Assembly: GCF_963678635.1 (NCBI RefSeq)
Contig: NC_087065.1
Location: forward strand, 52,085,858-52,149,857
DNA: 64,000 nt
Direction of reading: 5' to 3'
From: Symsagittifera roscoffensis
Lineage: Eukaryota > Xenacoelomorpha > Acoela > Convolutidae
Position 1 is the first letter of the stretch. The number at the start of each line of letters is the position of its first letter. The position numbers and the translations under genes were made by a program. Below are positions 1 through 12,957 of this stretch, piece after piece. The notes beneath the pieces are model-generated. The model ran no database searches. It saw only the letters and a program-made list of their open reading frames with translations, and was not told where the DNA came from.

Positions 1-240
1 CGAGGTGATCGACTCATGTTTCGACTTTTAATGTTTTGACTGAATTTCCGCGGTCGGGGATCCATCTCAAATCAGGCTCAAAGTTAAAGTTTTGGTGGAA
101 AAAATCGAATCCTAAGTCGAGCACAGTCGAAACAAGCTTTTCGAAGGAGTTAATGAGCATGACAATCCAACAAGAGCTCGAAAAAGATAATTTAAGCACA
201 CGTGAACAATCAACTCCCATCCTCAAATAGACCGAGCAAA
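1..240 (+). repeat. Direct repeat R1, first copy
   Basis: This stretch recurs at 1526-1770, and its last third recurs again at about 1790-1865. The copies share long identical runs, such as the segment around 'gtcgagcacagtcgaaac' and the end 'gtgaacaatcaactccca'. Both full copies keep a short open frame on the plus strand (36-230 here) ending in the same STREQSTP-x-LK residues before a TAG stop. The copy may begin before the window. It could be a dispersed repeat or a duplicated exon-like unit; I do not recognise the peptide. Confidence 0.6.
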
Positions 241-1525
241 CGAATGTAGGATAGTTAACAAGATCCCATTAATCATTCGACGCAATATTCTATTATGACT
301 GTACTTCATCCGACTTGATTTTTGTATAACAAACATTCTATAATCAGTGATAGTTTATTCAGGTGTCGTAACGAGTCAACCAATGCTTTTCTTCCGATTT
401 CAATCATTCCTGTCATTGAAATTAATCCTATGTATGACAAATGCTTGAAAGTAAATATCACCAATAAAGAACTTACAAACGAAATAGGTTTTCATCACGA
501 ACTAATTACTTTGAGTTTCTAAGTTTTTCTCAGTGATAAAGATTACAAATGCGGAATTAATTTGAGCCAATTTTTGACCCTTGTTGGTGCAACAAAACGT
601 TTTTGCAAAGATTTCGTGCTTCGCACCAACACGCAAGCTAGTCATTTGTTATGCAAAGCGTAGCAGAGAAACGTAATTTTTTAATTAAGGTCTGAGAAGT
701 TTATTTTTCAATTGGCTTCACAACGGTTGGATTAAGTGTGTTAAGTTTTGTACAAAACTTGCATTATTTCTTAAAAATTCAAGTTGGCCATTAAAGAATT
801 CTATGTCGGTTACCCGAACATAACTTTAAAAACAAAACTTATTAAGAGTGCTACTAACACACATTTTTAGTTAGTATGTTATGATTTTTGCACTCGCCAT
901 TGGTGTTAATTTCTTATTCTTCAACTCCATTGTTTCACTTTCGTTTTTGCGACAAAAACGTTAAAAAAAATTGAAAATGGTATCAAACACTTGCTAAAAG
1001 TAGCCCCAGTCTCCGAAAAACGTTTCCGCAAAAATTATAGATTGAAGTTGGTAATTGTTCTGAGAACTCATGAAAACACTACTTCTTTGAACTCTCGAAG
1101 TAAGATGTCAAATGATCCATTTGCTACTATCAAGTTTGTTTTCCTACTTTTGTAACGAAAGTAACAGATTATTGCCATGTTGGCCTGTTTTGGACAATGA
1201 ACGCGCGATACATGTCGCAATATTATGATTAAGGGGAGATTTAGTTCGTCCAAGCAACCGTTCCAAAATGGTTAAGGGAAGCTTATTTGCCATAATTGAT
1301 TTGTCACTAGGAGCGAAGTCTATCTCTTTGTACTTTATATGGCGTGTGGGGTGATAATTTGCTCAAAAAATTTCGAATTAAGTTTTCCTTTTAAATTATT
1401 ACCTTTAATTTTTCATGCTATTTGTGCTCCATAGACATTTTGAGGCAGTCGGAATGTTCAGGGTTTCGCCCTGATACGAGCAGTTTTGTTTTTAGCTTAC
1501 ATATCTTTGCATACCATCCGCTTTG
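241..1525. other. No recognisable feature
   Basis: This AT-rich stretch between the two R1 copies has only short random-looking open frames. I see no transposon protein, RNA gene or clear repeat in it. Confidence 0.5.
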
Positions 1526-1865
1526 AGGTGATCGACTCATGTTTCGGTATTGAATGTCGAGAGTGTGCAGTGTTTTGCCTGAAATACCGCGGTCAAGAAT
1601 CAACTTCAAAACAGGCACACTATTAAAGTGTCGGCCGAGAAAATCAAATCATAAGTCGAGCACAGTCGAAACATGCATTTCTAAGGAGCTAATAAGCATG
1701 ACAAACCGACAGGAACTGAAAAATGATGACTTAAGCACACGTGAACAATCAACTCCCAGCCTCAAATAGACCAGGCAAATCATAGAACAAACCAACAAGA
1801 GTTTAAAAATGATAATTCAAGCACATGTGAGTGAACAATCAACTCCCACCCTCAATGAGACAAAT
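1526..1865 (+). repeat. Direct repeat R1, second copy plus partial third
   Basis: Positions 1526-1770 align with 1-240 at roughly 75-80 percent by eye. The frame at 1554-1769 ends with almost the same peptide as the first copy. A shortened third copy of the 3' part follows directly (about 1790-1865), so the 3' end exists as a near-tandem duplication. Spacing between the two full copies is about 1.53 kb. Function is unknown. Confidence 0.6.
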
Positions 1866-2869
1866 CAATCATTCTCCCGCCCAAATTCATTTAACAATTA
1901 TTTTTGCTTGAAACGTCCAAGTTTTTCGACAAAAAATTAAGCCAAATAATTTCAAATTGGCCGAAATTTTTTCTGTCAAAACCGTCATAAAAATATAAGT
2001 TTTTAGAACGAAATATTTTGATGTTAATTGTTACAAATTGGGAAAATATTTTGTTTTAAAATTCGATGATGAAAAAATGAAGCAAGCACAAATCCGGCCG
2101 GCCAATTTGACCAAAAGTTTTTGCAGTTTACAAAAATTCCTGCCTTTTTGCTCTCATTTTTTGTTTCTTCAAACGCGAACGAAATTTCAAAGTATTTGAG
2201 TACATTCAGTTGAAAGTTGAAACATCAGATTATCACCAATTACGATTCTTGAAATGCAAATTTAAATAAAACAGCTTGTTTAGGGTTGAGGCCTTGAACA
2301 TTTTGGTTGCCTTTTAACAACTAAAATAAATTGTTTTTGAACCCAAATTTTTATGTTCTAAAGGTTAAATCTTAAAACTATGTGTTATTGCCATTTATTT
2401 TGGTTTATTTCAAATATCTTGACCCAGCACTATCATGACGTTCGAGAACTTATTTTTAGAATATATTTTCATGAAATCTTGTTTAGATTATGTACAACTC
2501 AGCTACATTCTAACTACCTGTCAAATCAAAAACCAATTGAAACGTTTTCGGAAAATTAGAGAAATGTTTAAATTACTCAAAAAAGTTTTTCGAGTGCCTT
2601 GCTTAAGTGTCTTGCGAATGTTTAAGCTTTTTGAGTGTCTTGCAATTTTATACAACTCTTAGAAACTGTTTCTGTGGGAATTTCCTTTTAGAAATATTTC
2701 TTTCTCCTACCCTTGGGTAAGCTTTGTCCAGATTTGTACACACCTTTTTAAATAGTTTTAGGATTAAACTAATCAATTTTATTCAATTGGCATGTTTCAA
2801 TTCAAAAACTAAAACTGGAATCAAGCAGACATCCTCAATGTCAGAAAAGTAAGTCAGTGTAAGCCCTCG
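1866..2869. other. No recognisable feature
   Basis: AT-rich sequence with short open frames that match nothing I know and are not repeated elsewhere in the window. Confidence 0.45.
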
Positions 2870-3192
2870 GCTTCTGTACTCGTCGCGCGTGTTCTGTTGG
2901 GGCTTGGGTTCACTTATACAAAGATTTTCCAATGTTATCACTTCTCATCGTCGTTTCTTTTGTCATTTATTTACCATTCAAATTCCTTCGATTTTCCGCA
3001 GCATCCTGCGACATTCTGTCTTACCGGCGTATCATTCTGTCGATGCTCTGTTATCCTTCTGGTTAGATGTGGGAACGTTTGCCTAACATAGGTTGAACTA
3101 CAACCACTACATTTGATTTTATAATCCACATGAGACTTCAGGCTACAACCATAAGCAAAGTATGATTTGAGCGACGCCGGAAAAATTTCCAA
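2870..3192 (-). pseudogene. Penelope-like GIY-YIG endonuclease fragment
   Basis: On the minus strand the frame at 2971-3192 contains KCSGCSSTYVRQT followed by an R-x-x-E-H motif (RRITEHRQ). That is the layout of the GIY-YIG nuclease of Penelope-like elements: a Cys-rich lead-in, the YVG strand (here YVR), then the helix with conserved Arg and His. After a stop and frameshift the typical end of these proteins appears as NRTRDEYRSRG (about 2872-2905). Only the last about 100 codons remain. Upstream sequence to about 3500 shows no RT. Stops and frameshifts make it a dead remnant. A GIY-YIG domain from another element class is the alternative. Confidence 0.6.
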
Positions 3193-3499
3193 TACGCGTT
3201 ATGATAGTGAGTAACATCGGGCTTGACCGTGAAAAAATAGTTTCAGTTTTGAACGCAAGTTTCTTCGGTACTGTAGAAAAACATTTCTTGCGACTCGTTG
3301 AAGTTATTGCCTACGGTGAAACTTCTAATGTTTTATTCAACATTTTCTCCAAAGGGTTAATTACGTTTTTTGATGTCCCGAATTCTACTTTTGGATGTTT
3401 CCTCCGAATTTCTGCGTCAGTTTTCAACGCTCCTTCAAAATTTCTAATGTTACTGTTGTATCAAAACAAATTAATTTTTGCTGCTTCAACAAGGATCTG

Positions 3500-4322
3500 T
3501 TTGTGCTGCAGGTGCGCGCAGCTATAAAGTAGGGTTTAATCCTTAACTATAGGTCAGCTTCAAGATAGTGTATCACCTTCTTTCAACCGATTCCAGCGGA
3601 GCCAATTCAAACTGTTCTTTCGTATGATTGGGTTAACGAATCTGTTACGGCTTGAGGCTCTCAGCCAAACCATACAAATTAACTCAACTCAAGTAAAATA
3701 AGTTTTCTTCATTGAGAAAATCACCTTTTCCTTCGGAGATGGATCGACCCTTTTCTTAACTCCTAGCTCCTCATAACCTTAAAATATAACATGTAGCAAT
3801 TTTTAAAACTGAAATCAGGACAGGTCCAGGAAGCTAATGATCTACAAAAACATAGTTCTCAAGTTGAAGCAGAGACCCTTCGAAGGCCTTCGTTTTGAAG
3901 GCCTTCGTTGAAGAAGCTTCCAATTTATCATCAGAAAGCGTTAATTGTCTCGATCGGTGAATTCCGTACGGTAATAACTGTAACAGTACAATCATTTTTT
4001 CCGCTATGCTTCTACTTCTTCCGTTATTCGCTGGTTGTTTTTCACAACTTTTGTCTTCTTTCAAATTGTCGTGTAAATTTGAATAGCGAAAATTGTCGGT
4101 TCGATTTTCGTGATTTCAGTTGTCGCGAAAGTTCAATTTGGTACCTGTCATGCACGTTCATTCCAAAATTTGAATTTTTTTTCTAACTTCTGTGGTACCC
4201 TTCACTTTTCAGTTCACAATTTAAATTATTTCGTTAGTCTTCCATTTCGATGTAACGTACATTAGTTTTCGTTTGAGTAAAAACGTCACACAATCACACA
4301 ATATTGTCGAACAGCACAAACT
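3500..4322 (-). repeat. Degraded LTR of copy C
   Basis: This region aligns in order with the LTR of copy D (58888-59806): 'ggagatggatcgaccc' near 3738 matches D near 59215, 'ctcctagctcctcat' follows it, and 'cagtaca..ttccgctatgcttctacttctt' fits the inner half. The right edge is set where 'actccccggacag' begins (about 4323), which in D directly follows the LTR. The left edge is uncertain by tens of bases. The terminal TG..CA and the strong hairpin of the other LTRs are no longer clear. Confidence 0.55.
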
Positions 4323-4590
4323 CCCCGGACAGCACGCTACAAGTTCTCATTGAATTTCCATCATCTCAAGAAAATTTTAGATTGTCATGAGACAAAATAT
4401 ACAAAATTTACACCAAAAATTGTTTTCTCTATATCAAAATATTTCACGGCGTGCTATAAATGGCATCGTACCGCATCGCAATAGTCTTCTTACACTCATT
4501 ATGCTGCTTTATGAGGATATGAATTAAAGTAATTTTTTTTCTGACTTTTAGAGTCAGTTTAGCTGGAACGAGTTGTATCAGCCACTGTGC
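4323..4590 (-). other. Remnant of the 3' untranslated region of copy C
   Basis: Short matches to the D 3' UTR are visible, such as 'ataaatggcatc' at about 4457 against about 59940. The rest of the UTR and about 120 C-terminal codons of ORF2, equivalent to roughly D 60040-61000, are deleted. Confidence 0.5.
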
Positions 4591-7500
4591 TTCAAAACAT
4601 GCTTTTTGGCATAATCATACAATCAAGCTGCCAGGTTGGCTCTGATTCTTATCGAAATTTAGTTCTGCCTAAGTTTTCTTAAGTTGCGTTGGAACTTTCA
4701 ATGTCTTCCAAGTTGTCTCGAACTGATCTATACATAAGAGAAAGTTTGATTCTTTCAATTGTTCATTTGTTGGCGCCGTTTGTCGATTGTTCTCTCTTAA
4801 ATGAGCCTCCAGTCATCTAATTGCCGTCAGTCCCACCACAATTATCGTTATTGGCCACCATGAATCTGGTAAACCCTTGGAGAGCAGCTCTCGAGCATCC
4901 CAGATCATCACCCGTTGTGATATTTCGAAGTTTCCAGTAGGGGTTCCTTTTCCATCATTACACGGTGGAGTTCATTGCTTTTATCTACTGCATTATATTC
5001 TGTGTCCACGGATCTTTTTTGCTTAGGCTTTCAAAATCGCCATAGATCAACAAGCATAACCCATAAACTTGTTTCCAAGTTTTGACTCAAATTTATCCTT
5101 GGTCCTATTTCGGAACTTAGGAAAATACCTTACAAAGTAAGTCGTAGAGATTTTCTGACATTCTCGCAGGTCTCAAACCTTTGGCCCTGAGAACGGTTGA
5201 TCGATTAAAGTCCGCTGACTTCTCTTGTCCATTGCTACGAAGTGTATTTGGTAGCGGATTTCAAATTCAGGAGCTACGCTCGAACCCACAAGGTTTCGCA
5301 GGCCTGCTTGTCTGTGACAAGCCTCACTTTGCTTGATGTTCATTTCTTCTTCAAACGCTCCCTTTTAACTTCCAAAGTGTTTATGCTGGGATTGAAGCAA
5401 TACCTGAAGTAATTGTACACTGGTGTCTGTCATCATCCCATGTCTTTTTTCTGGGTACATTAGTGACTCACTAGATTCACTTCAGTTTCTTCATGACCTT
5501 CTGCTACTAGTTCCGTTGCCATATTAGTTTTCATCTTGAGATTACTGAACAGTATCATCAACAATTTATGTTGTTTCTTCAAGGCGTTACAAATTTCAGA
5601 CCTTCACATAAATGAGGTACGTTTTTTGGGTTGTGAGTTACTTATATGAGGTTTATTCAGGCTCTACCCAGTATAACTTCCGGTCATCAACCAGTTTTCT
5701 CTCGGTTGCTCCTAGAGTCTTCAGTCATATGCTTGGCTTGTACATCTTGTACATCTTGATTACTGTATGTTTTTTTCAGTTTCTAGTATCAATCACTGTA
5801 TCAATCACAGTATACAATCACTGTATAACATTTTCTCTACAACCTGTAACACTCTCGAATCATGTCCTATTTAGGAATTGCACACCATGATGGTTTCATC
5901 ATTTGCCTAACACAACCATCAGGCTTCTTCTAGGAGGTTCGTCTGAGAATCCCAATCCAAATTCCACTCTGCTATCAGTTTTTTTTGGTACTGAAGGTGC
6001 AATCACCTTTTGTTTCATTACTAGTCCTAGTTTGTCTTGTTGACCCGCTGTTTCTCTTACAGTTGATGTTTTGGACACCCAAGTTTTCAGCAATACGTTG
6101 TCGAATTATCAATCCCGCGTGACTTACATTATGAATGTGTTGTACGCCGTCCTGAAAATCCGAGAGACGTACTCATAGAACTTCTTTTTCAACCAGTAAT
6201 CACTGGAACTGATCATTTTTCCCATAGAGTCTTCCGTTGATCTGAGCTCTTTATTGAAAATTTTTACGTTTAGCGGCAAAATTTTTACGTTTAGTTCTTT
6301 TTCAAAGACTCTGATTCCACATAACTTTTCAAATTCACTCCTAACTGCTTGTTTTGGAGAAGGTCTACAAGTGCATGCATTAGCAATGTTTGCCTTGGTT
6401 CTTGATGTTCTTTAAGCAGTTTCGTGCAGGAGATCAGAGCTGTTGCTGAAATCTTCTCCATCCTGAACCTTAGGAAAAAGTGAGTCTCTCTGTTTTGCTC
6501 ATGCAGCGGTGGCTTCTTCATGTTTTATAAGTTTCTAGTATCAAACATGAATCATAGGAAACAGAAAGCGTCTCTCCGATTCGCTCATGCAACGAAGACT
6601 TCTTCGTCTTGAGGCCATAGTCACGAGCTTTTTTATTTTTCGATCTTCTTTTTCCATCAGAATCATCCCGCCTAAAAACCAGGCAAGTATGAGTGGTATT
6701 TTAGTCCTAGTGTAAGAATTTGTCAAAATGAATGAATTTTTGCTTTTGTTTCCTTCTCGAAATAATGCAAAAACACTGCGCTCCATAAAAAAACTGACAA
6801 GCTGGTTTAGATTTCTGATAAGCATTTCCGAAGAAGCCAATGTTCCATAAAAATTTTTTTTCATCGTTGCGCGGTAAATTATGCTTTCGAAATAACATCT
6901 CATGGAAACTTTTGTTTCGAAAGCCACTTTATAACCTCTGACTGAAATCCCTTGTTCAAAAATCTGCCATTAGGTTCACCTATTTCGGTAGTTTTTGGCA
7001 TTGCTAAGCAATAGTGTTTGACAATCATAAGCTAATCTCTGACACTTCCTTTTCCGTAATTCATCATCGAAGGTTTGAATTCTTTTATCATCCTCTCTCC
7101 ACTGTAGCTCAGAAATTTTCTTTTTTTGTCGGGCCAGTCAGAGTGCAATCCCTTTTTTCGAATGGTGGTAGCTGTTAGATTTTGTTCAAGTAAAAATGAT
7201 AGGCGGCAACATTCGTTATCTCAGTGATCTGCGATGTACCTTGTGATCTTCCATTGCCCTAAACTAGATCTCTTGAGTTTTTTACTCGTTTCTTTTTTGC
7301 TAAATTGGTAGTTTTTTTCCCTCAATTTTGCTGCCTAATTTCTTTTTCTTATTGTTGATCCGTTCAATCATCAATTTCGATCGCTCCTGGACAGAATACC
7401 TTTTCATCACTCTTTTCTTGGTTACGTTGGCCTAATGGGAGCTCAATTTATCTTCATCAGAGGCTGAATCGATGAGTAGTTTGCTCATCCTTTCTTCCGT

Positions 7501-10500
7501 TTAATTAATTTTTCTATAAACTTGTGTATCAGCGATCGATTCAGGCCTTTCAGTCTCCAATACTGATGAGGTCTCGTAGCGCTGAACTACTGGCAAAACC
7601 TTATCCATGAATGCGATTCATAGTCGGTCCACAGCCATTCCTTTTCTTGTGACCACGATGGTGCGTCCCCGTTCTTTCTCATGCAGGGTTCTTTGGAAGA
7701 GCTTTCTAGATGAAACCTTTTTTTGCCTTCTGCGAGGTGATATCGTTGAAAACAATATTTTGGTTCGACTAATTCCTGTGCAATTTTGCCACCAGCGCTG
7801 CTCTCTGGCTCAGTTTCTATTGGGCTCATGAAGACCGAGGGAGGTTTCAGCATCGAAGATACGGCTCTCGTCTGCTTCGCCATTCACTCTGCTGCCTCCA
7901 TCTGGTCTTTTTCATCCAAGAGCAGGTCGAAGACTAAAGATCTAACATTCCAATGTTTTTCCTCTTCGATTTTGTCGTGAGCCTAACCTATCAGTTCTTC
8001 TCTGTCTTGATCAGTTCTTTGACCATCATTTTCTTGAGCCCCTGCTTCCAGTTCCTGAGGGTCCATGTTGATCATCGTCAGTTTCCTCCATCGAATAACT
8101 TGGCGCGATCAAATACCCAGCAGGCCTTTTTTCACATCTTTCATAAGTATGACTTCTTCATAACCTAAGGCCGCTTCACTAGTTATTAGCGTCCCTAATG
8201 ATACGAACTCTCTTCTCACGTTAATGGCAGTCCTTGCATCCTCTTTGTGTCCAAATTTCCAACTCAAAACTTGTTGACTCTTCGGAGAACGAGAACTGTT
8301 TTTGCTGCAAAACAGCCACACTCCTGTTGACAAAGCACTGATCAAAAAAATCAGCGAAGTTTCCTACGCTATTTTGTTTGTTTTAAAGTTTCTTAAAGTG
8401 AATACCTGTACTACGGTGTCTGCTCCGACCAACATTCATCTGATCAGAGAGTCTTCCTGCATTACTTCTCAAAGTGAACTAAATTGCTTCCAGTCCTCTG
8501 TCTCCTTTCTGTTCCTCTGGTCTGCCGATAACAATCTTGGAACCTTTGTCACATGTCACCTCTGAATTAACTTTGTCATAGAACCTGTGGTTCCAAAACT
8601 TGGGGTATATGTCTACGTGCCTTGTTTCTACATCGCCCAAGCTATCACAGAAAAGATCATTGAAAACGAGTGCTATCATATGAGGCTTCGCAATCTTCGC
8701 AAAGAGCAAGTCTTCAATCATTGCGTCTCTCAAGATACCTTGCTTGTCCCAGTTCAGCGTGCTTCCATCAATCACTGAGATGAGGTTCAATGCTGCGCTC
8801 ACCTCCTGTAAATTCCATCTTTGGGACTTAGATTACGAATGTCAACGCCGGACCGTTCACGACTGTCACAAACTCACTGACACCCCATATCAGCACCAGA
8901 GGGTTGATCCTCAAGACCAGGCCCAAGTCAATTAACAGTGGCATGCCATCCACGTTGGGTCTTACGTTCTGCTGCAATAGATACTGTTGCAACATCAGAT
9001 GCATCAACTGTCTCAGCTTCGTCCACGACGCTGTTGCTCTCTCCAGTTCGAACTTCTTGACTGAGTCTGGCTTCTGTTCTGGGCGACGAGTCAAGATTAG
9101 GACTTCGCCTAAGTTGCCATAGTCTTTGCTATCAGAGTGATCAGATCATCCAGTCAGTTATTAGGACATCAGGTACCTTCTGGAATTTTTCCTCTCCCAA
9201 TGTCACAAAAAATGCCAGTATCACTACAATGGACAATTCGTTGAGTGCCTGTACAAATTCTCTGATCAGATAGCGCGGAGGTTCAGGGCATATTTTTGCT
9301 GGGAATGACGCGGTTGATCCCGCTCCTAGTCCTTCCAACCGTCCTCTCCTCGTACATTCTGTTTACAAACTGCCTCTAGGGTTGTCATTTTCTTTTTATC
9401 CACAAACTCAGTCGCCTTTCCCCTCTCCGCTCCGCTCGGTCCAACGCCATGAGTATGTACGCGTGCGTGGATCAAAGTAATCGTCGGCGGACCTCTCTTA
9501 AAACCATTCAAACCCAATTCTCCAATTCGAGGAAAAACGTGCAGCCAATTGGTTGCCTCCGATTTAGTTTTTAAGACCAGAGACTCTAATAGTGCCTCCG
9601 TCTCTTTTATATTGTGGCGTCGTTCGGCTTCATCATCACTCCGTGTGCTTCCATTCGCACGGAACAAGAATTTTTTCAACATCTCCACAATAATTTGATT
9701 ATCATCAACAGTTTTTGGTTTCATCTATATTTGTTTAAAAAAATTGAACAGCTCCATTCCCAGTAATTTATCCAACAATATCATGTACAGCGGTTATGCC
9801 TTCTGACATCTCCTTGCGTTAGAGTTATCATATAACACCGCAGACAACCCCACCCTCAGAAGTCTCAATTTTCTCTCGTGCAGTACTCGGTTGGATGCAA
9901 GGATTATCATCTCGTACTTCTCTTCCGTTAGCATTGGAAAATGAATTTCACTTAGTCTGAGACTTGCATTTCCAGATGACAACAGAATTACTTTAGGTTT
10001 GTTTTCTGGAAGCTTCGACTCTTATCAAGTTCGTAATTACTTCCATAGCCTAAGTTAAATTTTTCACGGCTGCCCAAACAATATTTTTTAGCTGTAGACG
10101 GCTCTTTGAGTCTGTTCGGAAGAAATGTGCAGTGTAAATGATCATAAATTATTCCGATGACCATTTTTTATTGGGTGAGTTTCTTTTTGTCTCAGCACCC
10201 TTACGGCTATTGACAAAAGTTGCATCCCTTCCAAATCGGTTGCTGCCAACATGGAATCATCTAGCCAGAACAATGTTTTCGAACTATCATAATATAACTT
10301 GAGTTTGCTACGATCACTATATTTGCTTTCTTCTTTTCCACTTTATCATATGCTGCAACAACCACTTGTCCGGTTTGAAATTTAGCTATTTTTTTGAGCT
10401 AGCAACTTTGACTATGTCCATTCTTTCCTGAAATGAGCTGATTTTTTCGAAAATTTTCACATGTTGTCCGTTTGGTGCTCTTTTTTTACAAGAAACTCTC

Positions 10501-12103
10501 TATTTTTCTATATCTTCTCTTCTCCTGATAGTTAACTCGTACGTCATGCAGAGCTCTGGCATTGTTTTGTGCCAATTGATTGTTTGAGTGCAGTTCCTCA
10601 AGGTCTTTTGGAAGTCAATTTTAGCTGAAATCAACCTATTCACTCCTTCAAAGAAATACAGGCCAATGAAAGACAATCTTGCTCCTCCAACATCCGAATG
10701 GCGTCCTGGAGAAAACTAAACTCATTCAACCGGAGCTTCATCAGTTCTTGTTTCTATATGTTTCGTGGTGATGGCACTGGTCCTGCCTACATCAGTGAGC
10801 CACAGTCGTGGTTTCGTTCTGCCCTAGGTGCGGTCACCTTGTTCCTTGAAGGCCCTGAAGCATCATCCTGGATGAATGGACCTTTTCTCCTTCTAGCTCT
10901 TCTCGCCATTTGCTTCCCTGATCTTAAGCGGACTTTTAAAGTGGGAGGTACAAAATCGAGAAGGACCGTGTAATCGACGTTTCGTCGTGCGCTAAGTTTC
11001 TCTTTTGGTAATCTCCACTTCCAATTCATCTAATCGTTCTTGGAAGACATGGATCAAGCTTGTCCATCTAAGGGGTGAAAGAGGATGCCATCCGTTGCCA
11101 AAACAAACCCACAGATCTCAAATCGTTATGCCAGTTTTCTGACTATCTAATTCCAGTCCAAAGTTCTTTGAGTCTGTCTTCAACCGCTTGCGACGTGAGT
11201 TCGGGTACTCAGCGGTATCGGGCAGATTGTCAAGACTGAGTATCGAAATTTCTGTCTTTTTTTATCAGCAAGCACACCAACAGCGGCTCCCATTGACTAT
11301 CTTCCATGTCCGGGCTCCTTGGCATGTTTTTTTCCAATCAAAAGAGTACTGTTCCGAGATTCATCAGCTCTACAATTTTATTAGGATTTGAGCCAACTCA
11401 GTGCTTCCGATGGTCATGGCCGTGGTATTCAATGCCGTTCTCAGATTCTACAACAGCCTCAGATGGCTGTCGCCCAGTATCAAGTGTAAGGTGCCAAGTG
11501 GTGTATGTTGCATGTTCATCGCAATATTTCATGTCGAGTCATGGTTGTTCTTCGAAATGTTCAACACTCTCAACAATCTCTACGAGTGGAGAGCAACTTC
11601 TTCGTTTTTCGGCTCGATCCCCTATTAGGCACAGATGTCATTGTTGTTCTCGTTTCTGCACCTCCTGCAGTTTTGCCAGAGAATTATACATTGCCGAAAT
11701 CATCAACTGTTTTATAAGATGCTGTCACCCAGGAACCTAGAGTGTTTCTTGTGTCCAACTAGGCGGGAAGCTGTCTCGGCTAACTCTCTCGACGTCCTGT
11801 TCATCTCGGGGTATCATACAGTGTCGCTACGATCCGGACTTGTAAGAATTCCACATCTTGACGTCACTTGCTTTTCAGTCCTTTGGCTCAGCTCTCCTGG
11901 TGTGGCTCAGTTCTCCTCAGTCAACAATTCCAAAAAGGGATTTCTATGAGGGACGTCCATCTCAGATATTATTTGGTTTGGTTGCTTCGATCAGGTCCCT
12001 TCTTGTACTTTTTTTCAGACGCTCTATCTCTTGCTATTTGTTTCTCGTTAGCTTTCTCGAAAAGGCGTCTCCTAATGTATATCTCGGGTAGAGATCCCGC
12101 TCA

Positions 12104-12290
12104 AAAACCGCTCAAGATTTGAGCGGTTTGAGCGGTTTTTCAGCAAGATTTGAGCGGTTTGAGCGGTTTGGGCGGTTTTTTTGGAAAAACTGCTCAAACC
12201 GCTCAAATCTTGCTTAAAAAACCGCTCATTTCTTGCGGTGATTTTTGAACGGTTTTTCAAGCAAGATTTGAGCGGTTGTTGAGCGGTCTT
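12104..12290. repeat. Palindromic GAGCGGTTT repeat block, left
   Basis: Several copies of GAGCGGTTT and its complement AAACCGCTC alternate with 'caagattt'/'aaatcttg'. Two arms, about 12121-12170 and 12187-12225, are near-complementary and could form a long hairpin around 'tttttggaaaaac'. Confidence 0.75.
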
Positions 12291-12327
12291 CCCGGGTCGA
12301 GGTCCCAGACTCAACGTTTCTCTTGAG

Positions 12328-12540
12328 TTCCCCCCCCCCAACGTACCCCCCTCCCTCAACGTACCCCCCAACCCACGAAGTAACCCCCTCACGTTTAACC
12401 ATCTCCCCACGAAACCCCCAACCACGACGTGCCCCCTCTCTCTCTAGTTAGGGGACATCTAACTCTAGTAAGGGACATCAATTCTAGTAAGAGGTGAGGG
12501 GTGACATCAACTCTAGTAAGAGGTGGGGGGGGGGGGGGTT
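12328..12540. repeat. C-rich and G-rich low-complexity tract
   Basis: Runs of C, with 'aacgtacccccc' repeated, are followed by repeats of 'gacatcaactctagtaagagg' type and end in a run of about 14 G. The 'ctctagtaag' unit occurs about four times. Confidence 0.7.
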
Positions 12541-12681
12541 GGTGTGCGATCTTATAATCGATTAGTTTTGTTATTTTGTAGAGACTGACAATAAAAATCC
12601 TGACAGTATATTTGTTGTGCATGTCTAAAACAATGAACATATTCAGTAGAACAAATACAGCGAATATTAAGCTTCCAGCAA

Positions 12682-12754
12682 GTCCGGATAGACATACGGA
12701 TAAGGCGTCTGACTTCGAATAAGAAGATTGCGGGTTCGAATCCCTCTGTGGTCG
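12682..12754 (+). pseudogene. tRNA-Arg(TCG)-like sequence
   Basis: The 73 bp match the animal tRNA-Arg(TCG) layout. The D arm has 'ggataaggcg', the anticodon loop CTTCGAA carries TCG at 12715-12717, and the T arm has a perfect B box GGTTCGAATCC at 12733-12743, followed by the 3' acceptor strand TGTGGTC and G. The 5' acceptor strand (GTCCGGA) pairs poorly with it (T-T and G-G mismatches), the anticodon stem has one mismatch, and the A box deviates at one position. It sits inside the 880 bp insertion, so a tRNA-derived pseudogene or SINE head is more likely than a working gene. No CCA is encoded. Confidence 0.7.
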
Positions 12755-12769
12755 ACTTTTTATTATTAA

Positions 12770-12957
12770 ACCTTGCGCGGTTTTTGAGCGGTTTTTTTAG
12801 ATAAACCGCTCAAAACCGTTCAAATCTTGCGCGGTTTTTGAGTGGTTTTTTTTAGATAAACCGTTCAAAAACCGCTCAAACCGCTCATTTTAAAGCAAGA
12901 TTTTGAGCGTAATTGTCTAGAAAAACCGCTCAAACCGCTCAAATCTTGCTTCAAATT
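12770..12957. repeat. Palindromic GAGCGGTTT repeat block, right
   Basis: This is the counterpart of the left block. The unit 'gcgcggtttttgagcggttttt' is followed by 'tagata' and the complementary 'aaaccgctcaaaaccg', twice, giving two hairpins. A last copy of 'ccgctcaaaccgctcaaatcttgc' lies near the edge. Confidence 0.75.

Noticed and set aside
2435-2662. 75-codon plus-strand frame
   Set aside because: AT-rich chance frame with no similarity and no repeat.
3201-3527. 108-codon plus-strand frame
   Set aside because: No recognisable similarity, and its 3' end runs into the degraded LTR of C.
5612-5890. Plus-strand hydrophobic frame
   Set aside because: Lies antisense within the ORF2 pseudogene of copy C and has no counterpart in other copies.
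11306-11740. Plus-strand Cys- and Ser-rich frame of 144 codons
   Set aside because: Antisense to the ORF2 pseudogene of C; composition reflects the opposite strand.
12072-12640. Minus-strand frames rich in Ser, Asn, Gly and Pro over the repeat block
   Set aside because: They come from translating simple repeats and the C-rich tract.
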